The translations under genes and the position numbers were made by a program. Below are positions 1-9,398 of a stretch of DNA of 64,000 bases, piece by piece; position 1 is the stretch's first letter; the number at the start of each line of letters is the position of its first letter. The notes under the pieces are model-generated. The model saw only the letters and a list, made by a program, of their open reading frames with translations. It was not told where the DNA came from and searched no databases. This DNA comes from JAAZBG01 sp964390065 (lineage in GTDB: Bacteria; Fibrobacterota; Chitinivibrionia; Chitinivibrionales; Chitinispirillaceae). Location of the stretch: contig CAYMGX010000005.1 in assembly GCA_964390065.1 (NCBI GenBank), forward strand, positions 5,732-69,731, written 5' to 3'.

Positions 1-349
1 CAAGTACTTGGAGAATCTCAGCGAAGTACTATCAGAGAATTTGGTAAATATTATTTTTTTTACTTCCAACATCCATGCTGATATGTAGTCTCAGCCTGAC
101 GATAAATAATTACTCAGGATTTACCGGTGGTTCCGGATGATTGTCTGATAGTTAATAGAATTATTCTTATAAGATTAATATAGTTCATTTATAAGATTGT
201 TACCATTTTTTAAATGAATTTTCTGGGAATAATTGCTATCGGGAGAAATAAAAAAACGACTCATCACCGTTGATTGTAATGGATTTATTTTTAGGTAAAT
301 CAGGGATTAATGTTATTTTAATTCTTGTCAACGCTGCAGATCATTCTGT
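1..349. other. Left edge, no gene recognised
   Basis: Frames open at the left edge close within about 110 bases, and none gives a recognisable protein end. The stretch is AT-rich. It lies downstream of the acetyltransferase gene, which is on the minus strand. No clear terminator or promoter is visible. Confidence 0.4.
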
Positions 350-991
350 CTACTCCAAAAACGCTTTTACCGCAATCGAGAACTCCTCCTGCGAGATGCG
401 ATACTCCTTTTCACGATGCGCAAACTGTTTATCGAACTCCTCAACCGCTGATGGGTCAATGTTGTATATATCTTTTAAAGGATATTTCCAGTTTTTCCCT
501 TTAAACACACCCGGTACAAGTTCTTTTGCCAGTTGACCAAAAGGAAAACGGCCGGATGCATCACTGATATTGAAATCTTTCGAGCTTTTGAACCCGTGTT
601 TGCAATAGTTATGAGGGTGACCAAGGATGATAATTGCCGTATAGTTAAGTGATGCTGCGAGTGCCATCGTGTGACGGATTAGTTGTGTACCTATTCCTTT
701 GTGCTGATACTCCGGTGCAACACAGACAGGTCCGAAACTCAGAGTATCAAGTATTTCATCACCGTCAACCTCTGTTACAAATGTTTTCAGATACATGATA
801 TTGCCAACTATTTTTCCATTATCTTCGGCGACAAACGCAAGCTCCTTTACAAAATCAGGATGATCCCGCATTATGTGAACAAGGTAGTGTTCGTCACAGC
901 CGGGAACAAACAGATTCCAGAAGGCATCGCGTGTTAAAATCTCTACAGCACGGTAATCCTGAGTTGTCTCTAATCGTAATGTAATATTCAT
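350..991 (-). CDS. GNAT family N-acetyltransferase
   Basis: Cytoplasmic acyl-CoA-dependent N-acetyltransferase of the GNAT fold; the substrate cannot be told. The 213-aa protein has the acetyl-CoA-binding motif A, 'QHKGIGTQL' at about residues 96-104 (Q-x-x-G-x-G), after a strand with 'FGPVCVAPEY'. 'ILGHPHNYCKHGF' at about 141-153 is a common C-terminal signature of the YhbS-like subgroup (COG3153), so that is the nearest relative suggested. The roughly 40-residue tail is typical of that subgroup. The ATG start at 991 has no strong Shine-Dalgarno. The gene stands alone, 97 bp from the next gene on the same strand. Family assignment is secure; function is not. Confidence 0.85.
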   Translation of the reverse strand: MNITLRLETTQDYRAVEILTRDAFWNLFVPGCDEHYLVHIMRDHPDFVKELAFVAEDNGKIVGNIMYLKTFVTEVDGDEILDTLSFGPVCVAPEYQHKGIGTQLIRHTMALAASLNYTAIIILGHPHNYCKHGFKSSKDFNISDASGRFPFGQLAKELVPGVFKGKNWKYPLKDIYNIDPSAVEEFDKQFAHREKEYRISQEEFSIAVKAFLE

Positions 992-1088
992 AACGTAATC
1001 TTTCTGTTTAATTGTGATACCTTGATAATAGCGTTTTCAGATATGTCAATAATTGTTATTTCTGAAAGAGTGTATATGAATGTAATTC

Positions 1089-1562
1089 TTACAGATACCG
1101 TCTGATTTTCTTTTTGTAATCGATGCAGGTATGACCAAATCGCTGTTCAAGAAACCGTTCTTCACTTTTAATAATAAGATGATAGATGATTATAGAATAT
1201 ACACTCATCACTGCGACAATACCATTTGCACATCCGGCAATTGATGCAATTGTAAACAGGTTAAATCCGACATACATCGGGTTACGGCTTATTCGATAGA
1301 TTCCGTTGTTTTTAAACTCGGTAGCTTCGGATGGGAGACCAAGCCGCGTTGATTTTCCGAGGTTGATCATACTGGTTACGGTAAAGATGCTGCCAGCCGC
1401 TATACAGAAAATTGAAACATACATAAGTAGTGGGAATGTAATCATTTGTAAATGAATGGTACCAGTCAGGCAGAGGACCAGGAGAATCCATGAGATGTAG
1501 CCTGATAGTTTTCCTGAATAAAAAAGGATTGGATTGATTGTTGCGGTTCCGATTATGTTCAT
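1089..1562 (-). CDS. Isoprenylcysteine methyltransferase-like membrane protein
   Basis: Polytopic membrane protein of the ICMT/PEMT-like superfamily (SAM-dependent methyltransferases working at the membrane). The signature 'RNPMYVGF' lies at about residue 93, followed by hydrophobic helices and the 'EERFLEQRFG' segment with a basic tail that ends bacterial members of this family. The frame opens at 1589, but the ATG at 1562 is preceded by AGGAAA at suitable spacing, so the 157-aa form is preferred. Bacterial relatives are rarely characterised and the substrate is unknown; it could methylate a lipid or a small molecule. No operon partner is evident. Confidence 0.75.
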   Translation of the reverse strand: MNIIGTATINPILFYSGKLSGYISWILLVLCLTGTIHLQMITFPLLMYVSIFCIAAGSIFTVTSMINLGKSTRLGLPSEATEFKNNGIYRISRNPMYVGFNLFTIASIAGCANGIVAVMSVYSIIIYHLIIKSEERFLEQRFGHTCIDYKKKIRRYL

Positions 1563-2243
1563 TTGTATTTCCTGTTGAAGGTTTTGCAAACGCGTACTTT
1601 TAACGGCAATCCTATTACAGAGATAAGATACATTAATGAATTGAGCTAATAAAGTAGTTACTGGATGGGAGGGTATTGAAATATATAGTACCGGAAAGTT
1701 TCGGGTTTAGCTTACTGAATTCAAACTATGTTTTCGAAATTCAAACCGATTGTATCGATCCTCAAACTGCCGCAGCACAGATTAAAAAAAATTTATAAAA
1801 AATTTCTGGAACCAAAAAGCATTTTCAGGTCACAATACATATGAGTGATCTGAATGTACCATAACGCCTATGTAAATTCAGGCTTTAAGGAAGCCGTGTG
1901 TGGCAGATTACCAGCCATTGGTTTCAGGATTTTAAAGCATAGATTATACAAATCTTATAATTTGTACAGAACACGTTGATTAAGACTTTTTACATTGTTT
2001 GTTATTCTATTGATTGGATTCTTTTTCAAAAAAGTATGCAAATTCCTTTAAATTAGCTATTTTAATGATTAGCACAATAACAATGATTTCTTTGCTGATA
2101 AATCACTGACTTGACGAATAATATAGGTGATATTTTAGAACAGATTATGAAAGGAGTACCCGGAGAATATCGGTTTTTATAGATACTTTTGAGGGAGCGA
2201 ATTTTATTAACATACTATATACATTGAAGGTTAAAGGGGTATT
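1563..2243. other. Gene-free stretch upstream of cellulase gene
   Basis: About 680 AT-rich bases between the divergent methyltransferase-like gene and the cellulase gene, with no plausible ORF. It must hold the promoters of both. The cellulase leader ends with AAAGGGG a few bases before its ATG, a usable ribosome binding site. No clear operator repeat was found. Confidence 0.5.
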
Positions 2244-4166
2244 ATGATTAAGTTACGGAGTTTGACGATTCTTTTGAGTGCTGCTTTTGTGCACAGTTTA
2301 ATTGCAGGACCGGTCACGGAAAGTGGTGCAATGAAACGTTCCGGATCAAAAATTATTGGAACAAAATCGAATTCAGTGGTCCAGGTTGCAGGTCCAAGTC
2401 TGTACTGGAGTATCTGGGGTGGAGAAAAGTTTTATAACAGTGGTGCCGTAGCAAAAGTTGTGACAGACTGGAATGCATCACTTATTCGTGCTGCAATTGG
2501 AGTGGAAGGTAGTGGTGAGCCAAATGAGAATACTTATCTTCAGAACCCGGATCAGCAACTTACGCTTGCAAAGACTGTCGTTGATGCGGCTATCGCAAAT
2601 GATATTTATGTAATTGTTGATTGGCACGATCACAATGCGAATAAGAATGTTACTCAGTCCAAAGCGTTTTTCAAAGCAATGGCTGAAAAGTATAAAAACA
2701 CGCCAAATGTGATCTGGGAGATCTGGAATGAACCGTTGCAGATTGATTGGAGTGTTATCAAAACGTACGCTAATGAAATTATTCCTGTTATCAGAGAATA
2801 CAGTTCAAATCTTATTGTTATTGGTACACCAACCTGGTCACAGGATGTAGATGTCGCTTCGAAGGATCCTGTTGCTGATGAAAATGTCGCATACGCACTT
2901 CACTTCTACTCAGGAACACACAAAGATGCATTACGCGCTAAAGCAGAGACTGCATTGAAAGCTGGCGTAGCGCTTTTTATTACAGAATTTGGAACTACCA
3001 CATCAGATGGTGGACAAAAAGATGGCACAATCTACACAGAAGAGACAAAAAAATGGCTTGACTGGGCAGATATTAATGGTATCTCCTGGGCAAACTGGTC
3101 TCTTGTAAATATGGCAAACATGTCTTCTGCAAGTAAAAAGGAAGCCTCTGCTATACTGAATTCAACGACGACTGCTACAGACGGTAATTGGTCTGATAAT
3201 AATTTGTCAACATCAGGAAAATGGATTGTGGATCGGCTTCGTTCACGACCAAAAACACAAATCTCAGATTCTGCAATCATTATGACATCGGTTCAGGGAG
3301 GTGGTACAGTTACAGCGTCACCATCATCGACTAAAGTAAAAAAAGGTACATCTGTTACCTTTACAGCCACACCATCAACCGGCTATTCATTTAAAGCATG
3401 GTCTGGTGCATCAACGTCAACTACAAATCCTCTTACATTGACAATCAATGAGAATACAACACTGACAGCAGTTTTTGCCGCGGAAGCCGGTACAAATATG
3501 GTTAAAAGTGGTGATTTCAGTGATGCCACACAGTGGACATCATGGGCGGATAATCTGGCTAATGATGCGACCATTTCTTTTGCAAATGAACAGGTAAGTG
3601 TTACTATTAGAAAAGCGGATACAGTGAACTGGAAAATTCAGGTTAAGCAGGAACTTATTCCTCTTGTAGCAGGGGAGACGCTGACCCTTACTTTCGATGC
3701 ATGGTCATCAGGAGAACGCATTCTGTTTGCTCAACTGTCAAGCGCTACAACGTATCATTTCCAGGGCGGAGAAGAGGTAACGCTGACTGATGCAAAACAA
3801 ACGTTTACCTTTGATATGACACCTGATTCAACAACTGATGAGGGTATCCTTCAATTCAATTGTGGTAAATCAACGCTGCCGGTGTATATTGACAATGTAT
3901 CTCTTGTAAAGAAAGTTCCTGTATCAGTAAGTAAAACAGTGTCTGGTATTGTCAATAATGGCAGCATGTTTAACCTTAGCGGTAATAAGATTTTCTGGAA
4001 TGCAGCATCTGCAAACGCAACTGCATCAATTGTAGCACTGAGCGGAAGAGTATTGCAGAAATCAATTATCGCCAGAGAATGTGATCTGTCTGGTTTACCA
4101 TCAGGTACCTACTGTTTTATTATCAATGATGGTTTCAAGCAGCAGTCATTTAAATTTACAAGGTAA
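2244..4166 (+). CDS. Secreted GH5 cellulase, multidomain
   Basis: Endo-beta-1,4-glucanase-type glycoside hydrolase of family 5. Of the 640 residues, 1-22 look like a signal peptide. The GH5 barrel covers about 50-300: acid/base in 'IWEIWNEP' (Glu about 163), conserved His pair in 'VIVDWHDHN', nucleophile in 'FITEFGTT' (Glu about 248) and the substrate-platform 'SWANWSL'. An InlB B-repeat-like module follows at about 350-415 ('VTASPSSTKVKKGTSVTF'). Then comes a CBM4/9-like jelly-roll module at about 417-555 ('NMVKSGDFSDATQWTSW') that probably binds polysaccharide. The last 60 residues ('ALSGRVLQKS', 'GLPSGTYCFII') resemble a type IX secretion C-terminal sorting domain. The gene is monocistronic with its own terminator. 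Confidence is high for GH5 and moderate for export by T9SS. Confidence 0.92.
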   Translation: MIKLRSLTILLSAAFVHSLIAGPVTESGAMKRSGSKIIGTKSNSVVQVAGPSLYWSIWGGEKFYNSGAVAKVVTDWNASLIRAAIGVEGSGEPNENTYLQNPDQQLTLAKTVVDAAIANDIYVIVDWHDHNANKNVTQSKAFFKAMAEKYKNTPNVIWEIWNEPLQIDWSVIKTYANEIIPVIREYSSNLIVIGTPTWSQDVDVASKDPVADENVAYALHFYSGTHKDALRAKAETALKAGVALFITEFGTTTSDGGQKDGTIYTEETKKWLDWADINGISWANWSLVNMANMSSASKKEASAILNSTTTATDGNWSDNNLSTSGKWIVDRLRSRPKTQISDSAIIMTSVQGGGTVTASPSSTKVKKGTSVTFTATPSTGYSFKAWSGASTSTTNPLTLTINENTTLTAVFAAEAGTNMVKSGDFSDATQWTSWADNLANDATISFANEQVSVTIRKADTVNWKIQVKQELIPLVAGETLTLTFDAWSSGERILFAQLSSATTYHFQGGEEVTLTDAKQTFTFDMTPDSTTDEGILQFNCGKSTLPVYIDNVSLVKKVPVSVSKTVSGIVNNGSMFNLSGNKIFWNAASANATASIVALSGRVLQKSIIARECDLSGLPSGTYCFIINDGFKQQSFKFTR

Positions 4167-4280
4167 TTGTGGATTGAAACTGTATTGTCTGATAGTTTAG
4201 CGAGCTGTCGCGAGGTTATATCAGACGATTCAGGTGATGTACCATTGTGTAAATGAACCTGTTGATATGGTTACTATTAC

Positions 4281-4321
4281 GGACCAGCAACAATAGATTC
4301 AAATGTTGCTGGTCCTTTTTT
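4281..4321 (+). terminator. Rho-independent terminator of the cellulase gene
   Basis: Perfect 12-bp stem GGACCAGCAACA / TGTTGCTGGTCC (4281-4292 with 4304-4315), 11-nt loop, then six Ts. It lies 115 bp after the cellulase stop codon. Confidence 0.9.
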
Positions 4322-4988
4322 AGTAAAGGTCCGCTTAGCTTAGCCAGTTCTGATCAGTTTTAAGTCTTTTAGCGATGTTTAAAATGTCAATAGCATCTAA
4401 AAACAGTATTGACAATATTATCATTATTAAATGTAATAATCATATAAATCAGAGTTTGGACAATTCGCGAATGCCAAGCATAACATTCTTTTCTGCAGTT
4501 TGAATTCACGCACCAATCTCCACATCTTGACACTATCCAAAACATCTTCCTGATCCCGCGTACCACCGCATGTTTTCAAACGGCTCTTCGTCTTCCCCCT
4601 TAGCGGTTTCAACTGTCTGAGCGTTGTTTCTTTAGGCACAGTAACTGTTGTAAAGTACCTTGTATTCAGCAGAACAGACCTTTGCATACGATAAGCGAGT
4701 TTTGAAAGCGCGTTTCGGCGATAAGTAAAGTAGTAATGAAAAAGAGCCCTTTTTTGTCCAGCCTTTTTTTGGCGATTGAAAAAAAGCGTTGGTCAGGGGT
4801 TCCCAAGGGGAGTGAAGCGCCCTTTGGTTTACGAAGCGGTAACTAACAATGTCCAAGGGAGAAGATCCGAGTGTCACTCGACGACCTTGTTCCGTTTATA
4901 CTTCTTCCCTTTGGGAATTAGAAAATTAATTCTACACCATCAATCCCAACCGTCAATCAAACCCGGGGTTATCCACCCCAGTCCCGGA

Positions 4989-5018
4989 CATACTTTTTGT
5001 CCGGCAACAAAAAGTATG
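4989..5018. repeat. Perfect 12-bp inverted repeat inside repeat A
   Basis: CATACTTTTTGT, 6-nt spacer, ACAAAAAGTATG. Only the left arm is kept in copy B (about 10796). On RNA this would be a strong hairpin. Confidence 0.8.
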
Positions 5019-5042
5019 CAAAAAATGCCTGCCCCGAAGAAC

Positions 5043-5144
5043 GCTGGCAAAAACCCATTTACAATTAGAAAAGACCGCCCGGAAAACTCGCGGACGCTCA
5101 GACAGTTCCGGGCTTGAGTCTTTTCTAATTGTAAATGTGCCAGC
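5043..5144. repeat. Large hairpin-forming inverted repeat in repeat A
   Basis: Arms pair at GCTGGCA/TGCCAGC (5043-5049 with 5138-5144), at a perfect 20-bp stem CATTTACAATTAGAAAAGAC (5056-5075 with 5118-5137), and at CCCGGAA/TTCCGGG nearer the loop. The whole can fold as one roughly 100-nt hairpin. Copy B keeps only one arm (about 10085), so the inverted repeat is specific to copy A. Confidence 0.8.
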
Positions 5145-5470
5145 TAAAGTGGCGCGGGAAGAGTGAAAATGGGTGCTTTTCTTACTTTACCTTTACGGGG
5201 AAATCATGTCTGTCACGAGGATCATAAGTAATAAAACCAGTGTGTAAAACATCAAAGGAATTTAAAAAATGTTATGGAATCAACGGCTTTTAGAAAGAAC
5301 CGGCGGAACTGATTCGCTCTCTTTATTGAATTTGTGTGTAAGAAAAAATTAGATTGCTGAAACAGGAAACGGTCTTTGTTTTTCACCGGTCAAAGTTCGT
5401 GGGATTACGCGGTCATTCTTATCTGGATTTGACGGTCAAGATTGCTGGGATCGGGCAGGCATTTTTACTG

Positions 5471-6208
5471 TTACCCAATTCTTCCATGAAAATGGTTGAA
5501 ATCAATTGGGCAACTTATATTTATTGAGTATTTTCCATTTAAATATTCGATTAATTCCATTTTGTTTTTTCTATTTATATTACAGTCTGCAATTAAAATA
5601 TATAAACCATTTATTTTATCTTCTGGAGTTGTAATTGCATCTTTTAAATACAATCCTAATCTTGACAATTTAAATTCAGTGCTTTTTGGGGAATAATCAT
5701 TCAATAGGCATGTGTAAATACCATTATCAAACTCTACAATTATTGCAACTATCTCTTTATATTTGAAGAAGAAACTTTCATTAAAATAATAACAGAAGGC
5801 TCTACTGTTAGTACCCTCATTCTTTAAGAGTAAATCTTGTGCTCCATACACAGTGTACATAATTTGTTTTAAAGAATGATCGTTGTCTGAAGTTTTCAAA
5901 TGAAACCAAATTATGTTATAATCTGTTTTAAAACTTTTTCCGGAAGCAATAAGCTGATTTTTAGCATCCTTTAATATTTGATAAACTGTGTTAGTTTTTG
6001 CTGTTATTGTAATATTTAGGAAATAGCCGTTTTCATCAAGATCCTTATTTAAATCTGAATTGTCCTCGCGGATTTTGTACTCGATTAAATAATTATTATC
6101 ATCTTTAATATAAAAATCAGCAGTTTTATCGTCAGTTTCTCTGATTTTTATAACATCAAAATTCAAACTTTCCAAACGTCTTTGTAGTAGATGTTCTGCA
6201 ATATTCAT
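5471..6208 (-). CDS. PD-(D/E)XK nuclease-like orphan protein
   Basis: 245 aa, no signal peptide or membrane segment. The N-terminus reads as a minimal PD-(D/E)XK core: Glu5 in the first helix ('IAEHLLQRRLES'), Asp31 ('TADFYI'), and the Glu43-x-Lys45 motif in 'NNYLIEYKIRED', with beta-strand-like spacing between. This is the arrangement of restriction-endonuclease-fold enzymes and some anti-phage nucleases. The remaining roughly 190 residues match nothing I recognise. There is no neighbouring methyltransferase, so it is not an ordinary restriction system. It is visibly more AT-rich than the housekeeping genes here and lies just inside repeat copy A, which suggests horizontal acquisition. The nuclease call is an inference from the motif. 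Confidence 0.5.
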   Translation of the reverse strand: MNIAEHLLQRRLESLNFDVIKIRETDDKTADFYIKDDNNYLIEYKIREDNSDLNKDLDENGYFLNITITAKTNTVYQILKDAKNQLIASGKSFKTDYNIIWFHLKTSDNDHSLKQIMYTVYGAQDLLLKNEGTNSRAFCYYFNESFFFKYKEIVAIIVEFDNGIYTCLLNDYSPKSTEFKLSRLGLYLKDAITTPEDKINGLYILIADCNINRKNKMELIEYLNGKYSINISCPIDFNHFHGRIG

Positions 6209-6605
6209 ATGTTAATTTCCATTTTATTCATTTCGCTCATTATCGTATAAATATTTATTTCTTACAACTCATATTGTATAAACCACCAGTTTCACTATTT
6301 CCACCTATGTTCCATCATCAATCAAGATAAAAACGCACAAAGAAATTCATCCTATACGGAAATACCTGATTATCCGTTCATCTGCATTCGTAAATCCACC
6401 ATCAAAGTATATCAGAAAAAAAATCCAAAACCGTGCGTTTCTTAATTAAACTACGTCAAGGGTATGGTAGTGTCAAGGGAGTGGGGGTGGAAAGTGTGGA
6501 ATGGGAAGAAGGAATAAAGGCAATTCCCAACAACCCAATCGAATCCTGACATTCATTTTATCGAATCGCCATTTATGGAATCCCGAATTCATCAGGATGG
6601 TGTTG

Positions 6606-6636
6606 GATGGTGGAGGGCACTATGTGCCCCACCATC
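6606..6636. terminator. Strong hairpin, possible terminator
   Basis: GATGGTGGAGGGCAC, TAT loop, GTGCCCCACCATC: a 12-13 bp stem with one bulged A. No T-run follows on either side, so it may be a structural repeat rather than a terminator. Confidence 0.4.
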
Positions 6637-6844
6637 TACCCGATAAGGAATAGTACATTGATAATTTACTCAATTATTTGCTCCTTTTACAACTACAACC
6701 TAACTGACTAAATGGATAATTTTATAAAAAAGTATTCCGTAAACGTCAAATTCCTTTTTCTGTTGTAACAGTGACTTCTTTGCTGTTACATCAATCCGAT
6801 CTCGTCATCCATTACACGCATTCAGAAAAAAAATATTTTCTTCA

Positions 6845-6866
6845 AAATGTGACAGCCGTCACATTT
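6845..6866. promoter_or_regulatory. CRP/FNR-type operator palindrome
   Basis: Perfect 9-bp half-sites AAATGTGAC / GTCACATTT around AGCC, containing TGTGA-N6-TCACA, the consensus of CRP-family regulators. It lies about 140 bp upstream of the 784-aa toxin-like gene and is the only such site I noticed in the window. Which CRP/FNR-family protein would bind it is unknown. Confidence 0.65.
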
Positions 6867-7007
6867 CCAGTTGAGTTCAAAACATATCTTACATATAAGC
6901 AATTAATTTTGATCAGGTAGACATATTCCGACGTTTGCGATCCAGGTACACAAATAAAACAATGAACACATCTACACCAAATAGTACTTTAATGAGGAGA
7001 ATTAAAA

Positions 7008-9362
7008 ATGGCTGCTAAATATTATCAGGTAATCGAATCATCACGCGATCGGATTGTTCTGGAACCCGTATATAACGATAGACTGTTTGTATTTAAAGAC
7101 GTAAAAAGGCAGTATAAATTTCAACAGCCCGGCGATACAAATGTGCATACTGAACGGGATGTTGAACCAGCATCCAACAGGTGGATCTATCTGTTCGGGA
7201 AGTATAAGAACGGTATATGTAAAGTCTATGAAATTCAAACAAACGAAGAAGGTAAATTCGACATGTATCAATTACCTGAAAACGAAAGTGCGTATAGCAG
7301 ACCATCACCTGCATTTAAGGATGTTGTATGCGTAGATAATCTGGATGGAAAAAACAATCTAATTACTTACTATGTTATGCTCTCCGAAATGAAATTGCCC
7401 CATAACCGTTTTTTTGATCCCCAAAATGGATTAATAAAAGATCCGTCTAAACGGGCTGCAAATGTTGATGATCCTGAACAAACACAGGTGGTTGTTTTTG
7501 ATGACTATGAAGTTTGCAGTGTCACCAACCACTTAAAACTTGCCCGGTTACTTAATCAGGGTTATCAGAACGCTTTAAATGAATTTTATTCATTCCGGTA
7601 TGATCTGGCTCTGGAGGGTGAATATCCTGAAGATTTGAGAGTGGATACACAAACCGATAGCAATGCTCCACAGTTTATTGACAATCAGAATATGCAGGAA
7701 GAACGGTTGAAAAGGTTTGCGGCATCAATTGTGCTGGCACTCATTACAAAAGGACAAAAAAAGGTTGGAACATACCCCAATGGTCAACCAAAATATCTTC
7801 CCGAGTATAATGACAAAATCATGTTTTTAGACAGGAATGGCAATTTTTTCAATGACTACATCAGGGGTAAGGTAGAACCTGAACTCAGAGCCCAGATAAA
7901 AATCCGGGACAAAGTTTCCCTGTTGAATGAGTTGATGGTCGATACACATTTTAATGAAACACTTAACGATTATTTACTTAATGATGAGCTTGACGATAGC
8001 GAAGCCCGTGCACAATACATTACCGAACAATTTGATGAAATAACGGCCCGATTGGATGAGACTGAGGATGGACGGGAAATAATTGGACTCTATTATGAAA
8101 AGAATTATCGCTTTTTTGGGAAAAATGACAAAACCATACCCACACTTGTCGAAAAGGCAACAAAAGATTTCAAATCTACAGCATGTGCTCAAAAAATTGT
8201 AAAATCGTGTTTTTCGATTTTTAGTGCACTCGTAAAATTTACAATGGAACATCAGAAATTAAAATTTGCTGAAAAGGAAAAACAGATCGCTGAGCTCTTT
8301 GATACGTATGTATTCCTGAAGATCGTAAGAATGGTTGTTGACAGGAAAAAATTGTCTCACCTTCTTCCTGATATAGAATATTTCGAATATAAAATTGATC
8401 CGCCTTCCAAAATAGTTTATAATAGACTGGGTGATGTAAAAGATCTGTTCGCCAAATTTTCAGCAGTTTTAAATTTGCTAAATTTTTTGAAAAACTTTAT
8501 AGAGTATAAGGAAAAAGGAGCTCGGTCAGCATATTTGGCAGCAAAAGATGCAAATTTGATATTATTGTGGGCCACAGAACTGGCGTTGACACCCAATAAA
8601 GAGACTCATGAACTGAGTAAAATTGGCAAATTTTTAGATTCACATGGTGTAACAGCAACTCTAGTTAAAAAAGTTAATTACACAACGATAGCAATTACCG
8701 GAACGATTGATGCAGCATTGCATGGTTATGATGCATACAATGCTTTTGTTAATGAAGGAGATGTAGATGCTGGTTTTTTTAAATCGATAGAAGGACTGGG
8801 CTCGACATGTCTTGTTGCATCCGGAATGTGTTATCTTACCGGAGCTGGAGCTGGATGGGGAGCAGGTCTTATGTTAGTGGGGACACTGCTTAACGCAACA
8901 GGAGGGGCTGGGTATGTACTGATGGACGATACACCACTTTCAGTTTTTCTAAAAGATTGTCCCTGGGGAGTACATAAAAACTATAATCAGGATTACGCAA
9001 CGCTCAAAAAATCTGTCGAAAGGATTCTTGCAGTAATTTATAATTTTAAACTCAATGCAGCATTTAATCCCGAAAACATAAACGAGTTACACATTGACAT
9101 ACAACCAAAAATAGTTTCCCCCAACATGAAAATAGAATTGTATCTGTCAACGGCTTCAGGCGACCCGATCACTATTGATAGTAATAATTACGAAGTAATT
9201 CATAATCCTGTATCAGATCCGATCATCAGATTTACTCGTAAAGGTTTTGTTGGGCTTGGTTTTTTGCATGTTAAAGCAAAGATCGATACCTATGGTGACG
9301 GAACATTTATACTGCCGTCACCTGATAAGTACAATGAAACCAAAGTGACAGGATACAAATAA
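7008..9362 (+). CDS. Large toxin-like protein with VasX-type C-terminal features
   Basis: 784 aa with no signal peptide. The start is well supported by GAGGAGAA eight bases upstream. The N-terminal third is beta-rich ('VLEPVYNDRLFVF', 'WIYLFGKYKNGICKVYEI') and resembles only loosely the N-terminal region of VasX-like type VI effectors. Residues about 560-640 hold hydrophobic, glycine-rich segments ('YTTIAITGTIDAALHGY', 'TGAGAGWGAGLMLVGTLL'), followed by 'DDTPLSVFLKDCPWG' at about 640-655. A 'D-x-PL-x-x-W/F-L-x-x-C-P-x-G' end to a hydrophobic block is a hallmark I associate with VasX/BTH_I2691-type pore-forming T6SS effectors. A small membrane protein follows 36 bp downstream, as immunity genes do. 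No T6SS structural genes are in the window. The toxin call is an inference. Confidence 0.5.
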   Translation: MAAKYYQVIESSRDRIVLEPVYNDRLFVFKDVKRQYKFQQPGDTNVHTERDVEPASNRWIYLFGKYKNGICKVYEIQTNEEGKFDMYQLPENESAYSRPSPAFKDVVCVDNLDGKNNLITYYVMLSEMKLPHNRFFDPQNGLIKDPSKRAANVDDPEQTQVVVFDDYEVCSVTNHLKLARLLNQGYQNALNEFYSFRYDLALEGEYPEDLRVDTQTDSNAPQFIDNQNMQEERLKRFAASIVLALITKGQKKVGTYPNGQPKYLPEYNDKIMFLDRNGNFFNDYIRGKVEPELRAQIKIRDKVSLLNELMVDTHFNETLNDYLLNDELDDSEARAQYITEQFDEITARLDETEDGREIIGLYYEKNYRFFGKNDKTIPTLVEKATKDFKSTACAQKIVKSCFSIFSALVKFTMEHQKLKFAEKEKQIAELFDTYVFLKIVRMVVDRKKLSHLLPDIEYFEYKIDPPSKIVYNRLGDVKDLFAKFSAVLNLLNFLKNFIEYKEKGARSAYLAAKDANLILLWATELALTPNKETHELSKIGKFLDSHGVTATLVKKVNYTTIAITGTIDAALHGYDAYNAFVNEGDVDAGFFKSIEGLGSTCLVASGMCYLTGAGAGWGAGLMLVGTLLNATGGAGYVLMDDTPLSVFLKDCPWGVHKNYNQDYATLKKSVERILAVIYNFKLNAAFNPENINELHIDIQPKIVSPNMKIELYLSTASGDPITIDSNNYEVIHNPVSDPIIRFTRKGFVGLGFLHVKAKIDTYGDGTFILPSPDKYNETKVTGYK

Positions 9363-9398
9363 TCTGCTATTCATCACCAATATTAAAGGCATTTTTCA

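Larger units (their letters stand above)
4436..5245. repeat. Dispersed repeat, copy A (module order 1-2)
   Basis: Long non-coding repeat also found at about 10083-10830. Shared landmarks of module 1, in order: GGACAATT-GCGAA, CATTCTTTTC-GCAGTTTGAAT, CTTTGCATACGATAAGCGAG followed by TTTTGAAAGCGCG, a run ending CCTTTGGTTTACGAAG, GGTTATCCAC and GGACATACTTTTTGTCC. Module 2 follows: CCCATTTACAATTA, CCGCCCG, then a segment ending GGAAATCATGTCT. ORFs here lack good starts and are not conserved as proteins between the copies, so the repeat looks non-coding. It may be a mobile or regulatory repeat family; its nature is unknown. Confidence 0.7.
6209..7007. other. Intergenic region between the two island transcription units
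   Basis: About 800 gene-free bases between the divergent PD-(D/E)XK-like gene and the toxin-like gene. Two structures are noted separately: a hairpin at 6606-6636 and a CRP/FNR-type palindrome at 6845-6866. The part around 6460-6660 looks more GC-rich than the genes on either side. Confidence 0.5.

Noticed and set aside
4427..5117. ORFs of 81-113 codons in repeat copy A
   Set aside because: They overlap each other in both directions, lack proper ribosome binding sites, and the matching segments of copy B do not preserve the frames.
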